NCBI RefSeq assembly: GCF_000003195.3
Contig: NC_012876.2
Coordinates: forward strand, 60,630,407 to 60,694,406
Direction of reading: 5' to 3'
Length of the DNA: 64,000 nucleotides
Origin: Sorghum bicolor
Lineage: Eukaryota > Streptophyta > Magnoliopsida > Poales > Poaceae
Part shown: positions 27,372 to 40,947 of the stretch, piece after piece
Layout of the letters: each line of letters starts with the position of its first letter
Numbering within the stretch: the first letter of the stretch is position 1
Notes under the pieces: generated by a model
The model's database searches: none
The model's input: the letters and a program-made list of their open reading frames with translations, nothing else
Told to the model about the DNA's origin: nothing
Program-made: the position numbers and the translations under genes

Positions 27372-30300
27372 TTATGTCTTGGGAACTGTAACATTCAAGA
27401 TCTTTACATCTTGATATGGTTTGTCATTCTTGTCAGTCTTGACCTTCTCAATTTGCTTCAAGCACAAAACATAAAGTTAGGAGGAAGAAACAAAGGAAAT
27501 GCAAGGGCAAAAGTCTGCCACTGAAATGAAGTTGCAAACGCTGAATACCTGGACAACATCCATCCCTTTCACAACTCTACCGAACACTGTGTGTTTGTTA
27601 TCTAGCCATGGAGTTGCCACAGTGGTGATAAAGAATTGAGAACCATTGGTATTAGGTCCAGCATTGGCCATGGAAAGTGTAAAAGGCCTATCATGCCTCA
27701 AGCTGCACAAAAAGCACTAGCAACATCACCGAACTAGAAGGGATGTCATAAGTAACCATATTTTTTAAAAAAAAATAGCGCATAGTGCTATCATAGAAAA
27801 ACAAGGGTTTGGTACTCCACTTTCTTGAGGGCAAAACCAGTGGGCCATTTCTATTATTATTATAATAATTATTATTACCATCACAAACATACCAGAACCA
27901 GAGTAATGAAATCACTAAGGACAGTTGCAATAAGTTCTCTGAACATATATCCCACTGGCCTTGTTTAGTTCCCCAAAAATTTTGCAAAATTTTTCAGATT
28001 CCCCGTCACATCAAATCTTTAGACGTATGCATGGAGTATTAAATATAGATGAAAATAAAAACTAATTGCACAGTTTGGTCGGAATTGACGAGATAAATCT
28101 TTTAAGCCTAGTTAGTCTATAATTGGACAATATTTGTCAAATACAAACGAAAGTGCTACTATTCCTATTTTGCAAAAAATTTTGGAAGTAAACAAGACCT
28201 AATATATCAACCATATATAGGTCTGCCACTTCAAAATGGCACGAACAGAACAGGGTTAAGTATATCTGCATGATATTGCACTATCTCCTTTTCTAAAACA
28301 AAATACCAGATCGAATTAAACTTGTTGTCAAAGTTGTATCTTGGAGACAGTCAAGCAAAAATGGATTCATGTGTTCTGATTAAAGGGAAGAAAAAAAATC
28401 TGAGTAAAGAATTTATAGAACTCCCATTTGTACCTTATATGGGAAAAAATAAACATACCTCTTGTGAAATTCATCTTCAAATTCAGTGCCCCAGATTGAT
28501 TGCCCACCAGTGCCATCCCCCAAAGGATCTCCAGTCTGAATCATGAATCCTTTAATCACACGGTGAAATATAAGATTGTCATAATAACCATTCCGGCAAT
28601 GGGTAGTGAAGTTTTCCACAGTTTTTGGACACTCTTCTGGGTATAGTCTCAAGTGAATGTCACCCATAGAAGTATGTAGCACCTGAAATACAATGATGGA
28701 TTTGTTAAGAAATTTCAGCCCTCACAAGTTACAACACCAGAAAGAAACAGCTCAGTTATCAAAGTTACATTCAAGGAGCAACATACCAAATTATCAGGCA
28801 ATGATGTTGTAGCAGTTTTTCCTAGGTCTGATACAGACAAAAGCTCTTCTGGAGGTGGTTTTTCATTGAAAACATCTCTACCCTTAGTTGCGTCTTCAGG
28901 CTCTTCCGGTTCCCTACGACTGGTAAAACCATGTTACACAAGAAACAAGATATAGGATAACTTTTTGAAGAGGAATTCACCAAGCAAAATCATAAACCAA
29001 CGTGCAAAACCATAAACCAGCCAATGAAGGAACTCTCCAGATATAGTTGAATGGCATACCTAAAGAGATATATCCGATGCTTCTTGAAAGCACAACAGAG
29101 CAGTGTTGGATCTGATAAGGGTTCCTTGCTATCATTGACATTGGCAGCTACTGAAGGTATTTTTCTAACCTTCTTGTTGCCTTTGTCTCCTTGGTATAAT
29201 GCAATTCTCAGAAACCTCTCATTGTTCTCTACCTTCCCCAGGATGCGGGAAACCTTATTTGTGTGCAAATTTACAATCTGCACATGTATGACAAAGCTAA
29301 TAAGTTTTACAGAAAAGATTTAATAACAATATGACCCATATACTGATATACACAATCAGGCAATCAGCAAAAAGCAGGGAATGGTCTATCATCCATTTAC
29401 ACAATCAACAAATCAAGAGGAGAAACATGAAAGAGCCCCATCTTGACACACAAGGAACTAAGACAATTAGACAAATCATGAATCATTTTGTATTTGTTTG
29501 GACTTTGGACTTTGGACTTCTGGACTAACTACTAAGCCCTCAATGCCGTAATCTTCTAGTAAAACCATAAAGTTCAAGCACCAATCGACCCGTATAAGAT
29601 GTAAAGATCTTACAGCATTAAAGAATCTCCAATAGAAACATTTGGTCACCACATATTTAAGAAAACAAAAGGAATACAATATATACATCAGAAAAAATTG
29701 AAGTATATAAAGAACAAACTAATATAAAGGAAAATATGGGAAAGAAAGAAAGTGCAGCATACCTTTACACCCAAAAGGGTAGCGTAAATAAGAAAATTGC
29801 TGCTCTCATCAAAGACAGCATTAGGTTGTGGGACATTTTCTGTTTTCTCTATTTCCTTCTCTACAGCCATTCGTCGTCCAAAATCAATAGCATCAAGGTG
29901 ATACAATGGAACATCACTTCTTTGAAGATCTTGTGCCACCTAGAAATGACAATATTCATCAACTAAATATAAGAATGCAATATGATAACCTGTGCTCTCC
30001 AAATATTTGCCAGGGGAAAGTTTCTTACCTCTAGGGACTCGTCATATACACGTCTTAATTTCCCAGTTTTGAACCAAAATACCCGTATCCTGCGATCAGG
30101 GGATGTGACAGCAAATTGAGTGCCATCATTGCTTACCTGAATAGCACCAGATCATTTAGCAGAGTTATTCAATGCATAATATGAAGGATAATACTGGCCA
30201 CAGCCCATAATTTTGAAGTGTCAGATTGACAACACATTAGGCATGGTTTATTGTGTCCAATTATTTACTTTAATGTCATTTCTCAGATAAGCATATACAT

Positions 30301-32511
30301 ATTTCAGAATGAAGAACCCAAATCCAAAAATTCAGATAGCTTCATCTAACTGACGTGCCAATAAAAAAGAGAAGGAAAAGGCATGTTGCATAGCAGTACA
30401 ATGTCATTGAGTATACCAGTATGGTTCTGCAAAGCATTCAATCCCATTCCCATTCAATAGTATGCCTACTTAATGTATTACTAACAAAGAAACAAGATAT
30501 GGAAATCAATCTAGGACTAAGAAAGTACCTCAATAGCAGACACACTTGTCTTGCATTTCGCAATTTCAAATAGATTTGTATCCGATTTCAGGCGAAACCT
30601 CACCCTGCACAAAACAAGCAGCAATGTTTATTGAGTTCATGAATTAGTCAAGTGGAATAATTGTGGATGGCACAAAGGGAAATCACAGGAATATGCAGAC
30701 AGAATGATATGATTGAACAAAAATCTAATCCAGAAACAACTAGGTAGGTTATTATCAAGCAAGGAATTCATAAGAAACAGGACTAAAACTGAGGTATTAA
30801 TTATGTTATTCCTTGAACAGTTGCATGTCACTAAATATAATAACACCTAATCAGATTTCACTGAGATGAACATATACAATACAACCGGTATGTTGTTCCA
30901 GTTATGAAGTTTTCAGTAGAAGTAGTGAATGATGCAAACATATGCTAAGGTTTGCAGCATTTTTCAGCACTCAACACCATTGGAGAGTGTTTTCATGAAG
31001 TTAAATCTAAGCTACATACGACAAGAAATAGCTGGAAACGAGCAATAACATACTCATTTTCTGGAAACTTGAGGGTAGATGGAGACCAGTATTCCAACAG
31101 TCCTTTGGCATCAGCAGATATAACAACATCATGAATGTGGTTATATTTCATAACTTTGACAGGGCCACCATGAATCTGCAATTAAAGAAGCAGCTTATGG
31201 AGTAAGCATCTATTGCATTTAACAGAAACTATACAAACAAGCATCGAAAGGAACAGAAGAATACCTCTTTGGACATGATTGGGTCATTTGAACCAGAATG
31301 AGTATCAAATATGTGAACTAAAGGTGTATTCCGGTCACTAACAGCAAGTTTTGGTTTAACATCTCCTTCTCGATGAACCCACTCAATAGCCCCAGGAACA
31401 AATGAGAGACGCATCATGAACATCATGTCATAGTTTACAACATCATATATCTTCACAGACCGATCGTTGGATATTGTGCAGCAAAGCAATCCATCAACAC
31501 TCACCTGCATTACTGAATCATGCTATAATTTGAGTCGTTCAAACTACCAATAACACAGGCATGAGCAATGGTAAAAGCAAGCAAGCCAAAGAATACTCTA
31601 TGCATCATCATAGGATAAGTAACACGAGTGTAACAGCGCTGAATCAATAAAATGAACTTAAGTATGTGTGCACTCACAGCTAGACCTTCGATGGGACTGA
31701 GATGAGACCGAAAATGTTTAGCAAATTCAATCCCAACAGGTTTCTTCTTCCAAAACTTCAGATGCCCTAAAACAGAAGAAAAGAAAGTCAATTAAGCTCT
31801 CATCTCTGAGACTGCAACAAATAGTATTCCCCCTTAATAAGCTCAATAAAATGAATTCCTGCATAGATCTAAGCTCTCAAGGAGTGCTGTTCACCAAGAC
31901 TAAGGCATGACACTCCAGACTCTAAGCCCTCAATTTGAATTCAGCAATCACAGGATAGAATATTTTGCTATTTGCAGTTTGAACACATCTTCCAGAAAAA
32001 TCAACATACAGACTGGCAACTAGTTAACTCAATCAATATTTTAACACACCAAATAAAACATGATACTCAGATACTGAGACGGGTATCAAAGAGATCACCA
32101 TCTGCACTCCCAGTGATGAAGAAGTCAGCAGGTGATACGGCGACGTGGGTGACGACATCCCGATGCATATAGCTCTTCTCGTACCTGCGAATCAAAAACA
32201 CTTTAGTTAAACCAGCTCTCAGCGGGAGGCGCCACCAAATCCTGACCCCAAATGGCAAGGAGGGTGGAGAGGGCGCACATAGCGGCGGAGGGGAGGGCGT
32301 CGAGGAACGCCTGCTCGAACTGGAGCGGGCGCTTCTGCCGCTGCTTCGCCGGCGCAGGGCCCGGCCCGATCATCTCATCCTCCTCCTGCCCCACCGTGGG
32401 GGTGGCCGCCGCGCCATTGAGGTGCTCCCGCTTGCTCTCGTGCGCACCACCGTCGTCCATGGTCGTGCTCGTTATGGTGGACTGCTCTGTCGTCTCGCTG
32501 GCCGACGCCAT
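27372..32511 (-). CDS. CYP71: WD40-repeat peptidyl-prolyl isomerase, CYP71 type
   Basis: This nuclear cyclophilin binds chromatin through WD40 repeats; the Arabidopsis counterpart acts in histone-linked repression of homeotic genes. Thirteen exons join in phase to 647 residues: 32279-32511, 32099-32184, 31678-31766, 31265-31504, 31054-31175, 30529-30604, 30029-30136, 29763-29939, 29060-29277, 28787-28919, 28459-28682, 27549-27702 and 27372-27455. WD repeats span about residues 80-330 ([31 protein letters not shown]). The cyclophilin domain fills about 495-647 and keeps the catalytic [15 protein letters not shown] and [14 protein letters not shown] blocks and the tryptophan of [12 protein letters not shown]. 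The N-terminus is acidic and of low complexity. Confidence 0.96.
27957..28199. mobile_element. Tourist-type MITE in a CYP71 intron
   Basis: A ggccttgtttagttccccaaaa start and a gaagtaaacaagacc end enclose the standard family body (cacatcaaatctttagacgtatgcatgg). It sits inside intron 11 of the CYP71 gene, between the exons at 28459 and 27702, and does not touch the splice sites. Confidence 0.8.
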
Positions 32512-32893
32512 CGCGGCCTCGTGCTCGAGAGCTCTGCTAGGGTTCTGGGGATTCGGGGGACGGAACGGGGGACTGCGCGAGCTTCACGAGTGATTTGTGA
32601 TGGCCGTAGAATTTGCGGGGCCTTTTGGCAAAAAGGCTGCGCGCGGCCGCCCACCGCCTCCAGGCTCCAGCATCGATCTCTGTGGCCTTTTGTTAGAGAA
32701 AAGCCCATCAGGCCCAGTTTATCGCGGCCCAAGCCCAAAGACGAACGAGTTAAAACCCTAGCGCGTAGGCACAAACCCATCGGCGTCGCCATCCCCGCTC
32801 CCCGGTGTGCCACGCCTAGGACTAGGAGCTCCCCGCACTGCGGCGACCTCTCTCCCTGCCTCCCAATCTGCACATCACCTAAAGCGCAACCAA
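32512..32893. promoter_or_regulatory. Shared divergent promoter of CYP71 and dapB
   Basis: Only 382 bp separate the two start codons. The interval holds several site-II-like GGCCCA/AGCCCA motifs between 32700 and 32740 and a telo-box (aaaccctag, 32753-32761), the combination found in promoters of proliferating-cell and housekeeping genes. No TATA box is evident for either gene. Co-regulation is an inference. Confidence 0.6.
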
Positions 32894-35800
32894 ATGCTCT
32901 CCGCCACCATCCCCGCGCACCCGGCCGCCGCCACACCGCTGCGGCGAAGGTACCGGCTTCGCCCTCGCCAGCCACTCTGCGCCCCAATTGGCACGGCGGC
33001 GACGAGGCAGTGGATGGCGACGACGAGGCTCTCGGTCACCAACGCGCTTGCTAACCTATCCGTTGAGAGTGCCCCCGCGGCGCCTCCCAAGCTCTCGTTC
33101 CCGATACTGGTGAGGAAGTTTGGCTTTGCTCTACTTTGGCTGTGGACTGACGTTTCTATTTCAGCATAGTGATGGAGTAGGGGAAAGGCAAGGCAATGGT
33201 AGTTTTTTTTTTGTATGTGTAGTTGATGATATAAATCAAACTTTAGGTGTCTATTGGGCTTTCAGGATTTCAGCACCATACACTGTGGGGCAATGTTGTC
33301 AATGAACTGATAAGCAATATTAACTGTACATAGGTGGTTGAATTCTGTTTAGAGCAATTAGGGAAATATACTATACAGTTCTAATGAATCATGTGTACTT
33401 TGCTTCATGGAAATTAGTTGCATGTTGAACTCTTTAGATGATTGCTACTTCCTCTGTTCCAAATTGTAGGTCGTTTTCAGTTTTGTCCTAAGTCAAACTT
33501 CTCTAGTTTTGATCAAGTTTATAGAAAATACACAAACATCTACAACATAGATTCGTTAGGTACACAATGAAATATATTTTGATAGTGCATTTATCTGATA
33601 TGCAGATGTTAATATCTTTTCCTATAAACTTGGCCAAAGTTAGGCAGGTTTGACTTAGGAGTATAGGACAAACCTAAAATGACTTATTGAGACAAATGGA
33701 TTACTATTTATATAAGAAATTTGATTATTTGCTTAGCCTCAATTGTTTACCCATTGGTAAGTATCTTCCATAATCTTTTCAGCCTGGCCATTGGCGGTGA
33801 GTCAGTCAATTTCTGAAATACTAAGAAAAAATTGAGCAAAAAGGTTTGTCCTTTGTTTGTGTATCGTGGCTGGTGCTTCTAAGTTCCATGAACTCCTACT
33901 TAGGTGGCTTGCCCCAGATGCTTAGCATTGGGCGCTAGTCTGGTCATCTTTCTGTCGTGCCTGCATCATTGAAACATAAATATGTGTGTGGTCTGTGTTT
34001 GAGTGGGGCTGTTTTAGCCTCACCCTGTTTGTACCCCTTTTCTCCCTTAATGAAATAACATGCACCTCTCGTGTCCTTCAAGAAGGAAAAAGGGTCATAC
34101 TTGGATGATACTTTCTCCATTCCAAAATGTTGCTACTGGCATCGTTATGTTAGGGCCATCCTGGGCTCTTGCTCCCCTTTGCCTGAATTTACCTCCTTCC
34201 AAACAAACACTCTGATTATCGGCTCAAAATCGGCCTGCTGAAAGTCTGTATGGCGCTGCATGCCTGCATGCATGCTGAAATCAACTCCTTGCTGTCCCAT
34301 ATAGCCTATGAATTCTTTATGGCTCACACATGCCACACATCATCTCATGTTGGAGTTGTTTGCTTGTCTCCCTCACAGACAAGGCTACACGGCACACAAT
34401 AATAATAGCTTAGCTAGCAGTAGCAGCCACTCATCCAACCTCGTTATCCTGCATTTGCTAGCAGCCGCACATGCTGATTGGATCGCAACTCGCAAGTATA
34501 CTAATCTGCCACCGGCTATTGATTTGCCCAGTCTACTTTAATGTGCTTATTGTTTCTTGCGCTAGTTGTACTTGTTCACTGCAGTCAGTTTAGTTTTACA
34601 TAGAACTAGTACATTGAGTAAAGCACAGTTGAATTGCTAGTGCATTGATGCACAGTGGTAAAGCAAATTGAAGGGGATCTTGCTTCCTTGTGGGTGCATA
34701 GACTTAGGCCATACAGGGTGCCTACATGGTGGAATTTTGATCATAATCACTGTTTTTACACTTTTGAAGAGGTGGATTTGCACCCTCTAAATGCTAATAA
34801 ATTGCTTTGCCCCTGTTGATACATATGTGTTACTATGTTGTCGGAATTATGTTTCACTTACTACAGCTCTGTTATTTGTGCAGGTGAATAGTTGCACTGG
34901 AAAAATGGGAAAGGCTGTTGCTGAAGCAGCTGTCTCGGCTGGTCTTCAGTTAGTTCCTGTATCATTCAGTGCCATGGAGGTCCCTGATGGAAAGATTGAA
35001 GTATGTGATAGAGAAATTTGTATTCATGACCCATCTGAAAGTGAAAAAATTCTCCCTTCCATTGTTAAGGAGTACCCAGATCTCATAGTTGTCGATTACA
35101 CTGTGCCTGATGCTGTTAATGGTGAGTGTATTTGTAATTCCTATTGAAATTTATGTGTCTTTTCTTCCTTGTTAACATGCTCTGAAGAAAAAAAAATCTT
35201 CCATAGTCAATTCTGGATTACTTATGCTTATAGGAACTGGTTCACTCAATCTGATATTACCTGCCCATTTCTGATTTTGTGAATGAATATCCATGAGAAG
35301 TCTACTTTGTACTAATTAAGTAGTTTGTAAATGATTTTTGAAAATAAATGAGGATCCGGGGATCTTATTATTGTTCTGTTGTTATTGCCTATATTGTATT
35401 GCCATTATGTAATAGAGAACATGATTGTCGAGTTAAAGAATTGCTTTCCTTTAGTGATACTACATAAAATAAGCACCTTGGTAGAAAACAGAATCTCGTT
35501 TTCTTTCATCTTATCTCAGGCTGCTCAAATTTAGGAGTATACATATACTTATTTGTTATGACCATGAAAACAAAAGTTTTTTATGCCTCAGTGTTCTTTA
35601 TTTTTCATATTATTATTCACCATTCTTTGTTATTTTTAATGGTTTAGAGTATTTGGTATGCAGCCAATGCTGAACTCTATTGCAAATTGGGTTTGCCATT
35701 TGTAATGGGCACAACTGGTGGAAATAGGCAACTGTTGCACAAAACTGTGCTTGATGCGAATATTTATGCTGTGATATCCCCACAGATGGGAAAGCAGGTA

Positions 35801-37854
35801 CAATTATTCTCATCACGTGGTCAGCACTTATGATCATCATGTGGATAACATTTGAACCTTTCTTGATGGTATAACTTCTTGATTTTTTAGGTTGTTGCTT
35901 TTCTTGCTGCCATGGAAATTATGTCAGAGCAATTTCCTGGTGCATTTTCTGGTTACAAACTGGAGGTATAGTTTGATCTCTGCCCTAGAAAAATTAATGT
36001 TGCTATTTTTTCCTTTGTTCTAATCCTAAAGCTTGACTATTTTGCACTCGATGCCCTTAAATGTGTTTTTCTTCATTATGGGCACAGTAAGTTTTTGTTA
36101 ACACGCGAGAGGATTACATATCGTTTCATCAAGAAAGAAGAGAATACAAAGGGGAGTAGAAACCCCCCAAAACGCGCACCTAAGACACACACCCCTAAGG
36201 CCCTAACACAATTTATTTAAGGAAAAAAAACGAAGCAGCAAGCCTATTCCAGCAGAACCGGCCATCAACCACAAGCCAGCGGCTCTAGCCTGCTTGAAAC
36301 AACCTAGCAAACATCTGCTGCAGACCTTTTGCTCCAGCAGCACACCATAGGATACACTCTTTAGTGACTGCTTTCAGCACCATTGTGACATTTGGTTTTG
36401 CCATTGAAGACAATCGTTCCGATGCTTCCAAATTTCTCAAGCCACAACGATAATAAGTGAATCAAACCCCTTCCACATCTCCTTGAATAATTATGATTAT
36501 TGTCCCAAAAGCATCATATTATCACTGTCTTCAGAAAAGTATTTTATGTTGAATTGGCACACCTCCACAGGTCATGGAGTCTCATCAAGCAACAAAATTG
36601 GACATTTCTGGGACTGCCAAGGCTGTTATCTCTTGCTTTCAGAAGTTGGGTGTATCATTTGACATGAATGAGGTATTGCTTAAAAAATATTTACAGTCAA
36701 TAAATTGTCATGTTTGTTTTTTTCCTAACCATACTTGTGATGCTTCTCCTAGGAAACAATACTCGTGCCAACCTCTTAATCTTGCTTTTCTATGTAGACT
36801 TTTCAAGTCACATGAATTTCTAGAAGAGCCTTGTTTGTTTCTGCTTATAAATGGATTCTTGGTGAAAAAATGCGAGAAATCAAACGCCTCGTTTATTCCT
36901 GCTTTTGCCGACTGGTGCTTCAGAACTTTGAACTAGCAAAATCGAGAATTGGGACTTGAAAAAATCCTTGCGGTACAGCGATTATAAGTGAAGCTAGTCA
37001 ATTATAAACGGAAATAAACAGGACTAATACGATTGAAATTTAATCCAGCTTATTAATCTTGTAGGTTGAGGTTGAGTACACCCACGAAACAGCCTCTAGC
37101 CTAGTGGTTAGAGCACCTGAGTAGCATCTAGTAGGCCTGGGTTCAACTCCTCATGGGAGCGAATTTAAACAGGTCTTCTCTGAAAAAAAAATAAAAAAAA
37201 GGCTGGGATTTCCCCTGCTGACTTCGGTCAAAAAGGTAGAGTATCACCCCATCTCCAAATTACCTGTATCAGGCCTTTGTTTGAGTGAGCTTCTCTGACT
37301 TTGTAGTGAAGATGTACATTTATTCTTTCTAATGCAGCATACCAAGCTTACAGTGAAGAAATTTATGTTGGTTTTGCAAGTGTACTTTTCTCACACTGGT
37401 CTGCCTGTTGTAGGTAAAGCAAGTTAGGGATCCTGAGGAGCAGGTAGCTTTGGTGGGTGTCCCAGAAGAACATCTCGGGGGTCATGCCTTCCACATGTAT
37501 CATCTCACTTCACCTGATGGGACGTAGGTTTCTTGACCCTTTTCTAGGCATTTTCTGTGTTTTAAGGCCTTGCATAGGACGATGAGCAGCTAATTACCCT
37601 TGCTTTGCAGAGTTTCGTTTGAGTTTCAGCACAATGTATGTGGCCGTTCAATATATGCAGAAGGAACTGTTGATGCTGCTATGTTTCTCTACACAAAGGT
37701 GAGGATCTTCAACTCTTTGTTGTTTCACGATGGTCCGAGGTTTTTACTGGAGGCAGGTAGTAGTTGACTTTCCATGCTATCGCAGATAAAATCTGGGGCG
37801 AGCAAGAAATTGTATGACATGATTGATGTCTTGAGAGAAGGGAACATGAGATGA
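32894..37854 (+). CDS. dapB: 4-hydroxy-tetrahydrodipicolinate reductase, plastidial
   Basis: The enzyme performs the NAD(P)H-dependent second committed step of lysine synthesis in plastids. Eight exons join in phase to 343 residues: 32894-33109, 34884-35121, 35664-35797, 35891-35965, 36571-36672, 37414-37523, 37611-37698 and 37786-37854. The first exon encodes an Arg/Ala/Pro-rich, acid-poor N-terminus typical of a transit peptide. The nucleotide-binding loop NSCTGKMGKAV starts at residue 74. The catalytic segment is ESHQATKLDISGTAKA, followed by the PEEHLGGHAFHMYHL and FEFQHNVCGRSIYAEG blocks. The first ATG in the conserved frame was taken as the start; the next in-frame ATG is at MATTRLS. 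Confidence 0.95.
33448..33701. mobile_element. Stowaway-type MITE in dapB intron 1
   Basis: The left end ctt-cctctgttccaaattgtagg follows a TA. The right end is a degraded complement (gacttattgagacaaatgga) followed by TA, the target of Tc1/mariner-derived Stowaway elements. The body has the usual aagtttatagaaaatac block. It lies in the 1.8-kb first intron. Confidence 0.65.
36110..36540 (-). mobile_element. LINE 3' fragment in dapB intron 4
   Basis: Read on the minus strand, the segment resembles the terminal part of a grass LINE ORF2 (tryptophan/arginine-rich WxxRN-like text near 36440, frameshifted) followed by a 3' untranslated end with ggggttt...ccccttt symmetry and gatgaaacgatatgtaatcc. 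It accounts for most of the 605-bp intron. Target duplications were not resolved. Confidence 0.5.
37085..37200 (+). repeat. SINE-like element in dapB intron 5
   Basis: The text cctagtggttagagcacctga resembles a tRNA-derived A-box region, and ggttcaactcc (37140-37150) fits the B-box consensus GGTTCGANTCC with one change. An A-rich tract follows at 37183-37199. It is a retroposed pol III-type repeat rather than a functional tRNA gene, since the cloverleaf and CCA-side stem are not present. Confidence 0.55.
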
Positions 37855-38524
37855 GATCCATGCTGACTTCATGAGTGCTTATGTACCAATTTGCAAGCTC
37901 AATTCCAATGTGAATTAGGCTACTTTTCCAATGTACCAGCCTTCCCAATGTACCAATTTTTGTGTTAGTCACTTGCAGTTTTGGATTGGCAGCTTCGATG
38001 GCAGAAAATGTACCCGCTCAAGTTCCAAACTGTTAGTGCATAGGTTTTTACTATGCACTGAGTCACATCTAGCGAAAATAAATTACAATTTGATATGGAG
38101 TGTAAAGGAAAGAGACAATCTCTTTCTGCTCTGAGTCACATCTACCCAAGTATGCTTGCTCATTTTAGTAACTTTGTCACACCCGTGGCTGCTGGTGAGT
38201 TCAACAGGAAGAAATTAGAGATGGCCTGTGTTTTGCTTTTCTGAATTTTTGGACGACACACAATCTGATCCTCCAACTGGGTCTCATAGTTGGTTGTCTC
38301 ACATGTCAGCTAAGCACATAGACTAGGACACCTTAATCACGAATTACATTTCCACCCTACAAAAAGAGTTTTCTGGGCATCATATTCCATGTTTAAAATC
38401 ACTCCATCCTCTTCAGGGTCACAAAAAATGAATGCTATGAATCTGAATCGTTCTTGTTAACAAGAAATCTGTTAAAAAGGGAATGGGGAGCATGGTGATC
38501 ACATCCGCACCTGTTGAAGACACG

Positions 38525-39412
38525 GATCCAACTCACCCTAGGCACCGAAATAACCGAAACCGAAAAAATCGGTTCCTGTTTGGTTCCTGGTTCTGACGAA
38601 CCAAATTTAGCAGGAGACTCGGTTAACCGAGGGAACCGAAATTTCAACCCATGACACTTTGACAGCCCAAATAGAAAGTAGCCCAACCCAAAAACCTGAA
38701 ACCCTAATCAATTTCCTAGTTACCTGGCTGGCTGGCTCCCACTCCCAATCTCCACGACTCCACCAGGCACCAGCCGCCGCCGCCCACCAGGCCACCACCG
38801 CCCACCCGCACGGCCGCACCAGCCCAGCACAGCAGCACTCGCCACTCGCCAGTCACAACTGGCAAGGACTCCACCGAGACCACCAGGCAAGGACTCGAGT
38901 CTCCAGGTTCCAGCAGTCCAGCTCCAGGCTCCAGCTCCACCGCTCTAGGCTCCAGTAGTCTAGCCGCCGGCCGCCGCCCACCACCTCGGCCCCTGGGTCC
39001 CCGCACAGTCGCACCGCCTTGAGCCACGCACGGCAGCACGGGCGGCGGGCGCACGCCGCACGGCCAGGCCTAGGCACACCGCACACATCCGCCAGACCGC
39101 CAGCCACCAGGCGCCGTGCATAGCTCCTCGTCGTCCTTGTCCGACGATCTTCTACAACGGCTCCGGCTCCTGTTGACTGCATGAAAATCAGGCAAAAATG
39201 CTGCCGAAATTTACAATTGAATGGGATGTTTATTGCATTTTGATTTTTTTTTGGGTTCGAACCGAAACCGAACCGAATTACACGAAACCGAAATTTCTCG
39301 ATTTCGTATTTTCTAAAGAACCGATCGGTATCTATTTGTGTTGGAACCGAATTTGTTAGATAACCGAAGTACCGAACCCGATCGGTTCCGGTTAACCGAA
39401 CGCCCAGTCTGG
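38525..39412. mobile_element. Putative hAT-like element with captured promoter/exon-like sequence
   Basis: Both ends carry dense aaccgaaaccga / tcggttccggttaaccga motifs in inverted relation (38535-38640 and 39255-39403), and the right end closes as ggttaaccgaacgcccag. The interior has site-II-like agccca repeats with an aaaccctaat telo-box-like motif (38660-38705) and then very CA/GC-rich sequence, as in a plant gene's promoter and first exon. The overlapping open frames there look like products of base composition. No 8-bp target duplication was found. Confidence 0.4.
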
Positions 39413-39768
39413 CCCCAGGTTAGTGACCAGGATTAGTTTTCAACCATAGATCTAATCCTATTCGGGTTGCTTCGGCTGTGAGCGTTTTGGAGGGGCGGAC
39501 GGGCTCAGCCCTGGACACGAGCTCTGCCCTGACGCGATCCGACGAGCTCCACCCCGCCTTGACCTTGGACCTAGCGGGCGGACGGTTGCGACGGGTGGCT
39601 GCAAGCTGCCGACGACAACAACAGCAGAGAGCAGACGAGGCGGCTAGCGTCTTGTGCATTTGATTGATAAGCCTGAGAGAAAAATATTATTAAATCGGCT
39701 TATAAGCTCAAGCAAACATGCTGTAGGGCCAGAGACCGTGGCGGATACGCCGAGGAAGAACTCAAATA

Positions 39769-40021
39769 CAGTCCCTCCGTCCACAATGCATGTCTCGTTT
39801 TTTAAAAAGTCAAAAAATAATAATTAAAAATATATTAAATAATATGAATATTTATATATAAATAAGTATATTATGAAAGCATGTTTCATGTTCAACCTAA
39901 TAATATATAGTACATATGATAAAGATAATATATTTTTGTATATATTTTAGCAAAATTTAAAAAAATAATTTTTCCGAAAAACAAAATGTGCATTTATTTG
40001 TCGAGAAGAAAAAAAGGATGA
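39769..40021. mobile_element. Probable Stowaway-type MITE
   Basis: The left end cagtccctccgtccacaatgc follows TA, and the AT-rich body (tatattaaataatatgaatat, agtatattatgaaagcatg) is that of a Stowaway family. The right terminus is decayed (gaagaaaaaaaggatg). Confidence 0.5.
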
Positions 40022-40947
40022 ATCTGTTCAGTGTCCTTGTCCCAAACCGAACGTCAACCTTAAGAAACACCGGCGAACGACTTCATGACATGATGACTGC
40101 TTCTCGGTGGCGAGTTCTCCACCCGGCAGTCAGCTTGGCAATTCTGGGTCGTGGAGAATAATCGCGATTGATGTTGTGAAAACACTTTCGTATAGTTTTT
40201 TTTTTTTTTTTTGCCACACAAAAGACAAAACGATAGCGACCGGGCTGCACTGACCCAACCATGTACGAGCTTTCAGAACATTTTGGTGTGCCTAGAGGCC
40301 ATTCCCAGCGAACATTTCCCTGTAAGGCTGTAAGCAACGAAGTATTTGGTTGATTGATGGCTGAAGCAGGTCACGTAGTGTAGAGTTTTTTCATTAAATC
40401 TTTGCTACATCTTTTTAAAAAAAAAACTAAATCTTTGATACATCTTTAAAACAAATGCTAACACGACACTCTATTTATTTCCAACCACCTCAACAAAGAT
40501 AATGCCTGATGTTTCCAGCCATTGCTTAGCTCATGGAACGTGCATGTGTCCAGTGTCCTGGACAAGATATCTCTGTTCGTGCATCGCTAATTGCGCTGTG
40601 GCGTCGATTCGGTCGACCAGTATCTTCCGTGCCAGCCGAACGCCCAAACACACATTTTCCTCACAATAATGAAAAACAATTAGTATTAGGATATTAGATA
40701 TTGTGGGACACCAGAAATCAAATAAAATCAAGGGGTCAAAAAAAAGACATGATGATAGGTTAGGAGTTAGGGCGTCAAGCACATCGGGCCGGAATATGAT
40801 ATGGTCGATCTGTCGTGCAAAATTCACTTAGACCCCCTTTGCAATGGAGGAACTTTCCTGCTTCTGTGTTTTTTCGGCAAAAATGAATTGATTCTGCCAA
40901 AGTCTCGTACCATTTCTGTAAATTCTTGCATTCCAAAGGGTCCCTTA

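Noticed and set aside
37085..37200. tRNA gene suggested by A- and B-box-like text
   Set aside because: A cloverleaf cannot be drawn, and the A-rich tail and intronic setting fit a SINE.
39420..39663. Overlapping frames of 61-79 codons on both strands
   Set aside because: There is no start context, motif or homologous domain, and the GC-rich composition explains the open frames.
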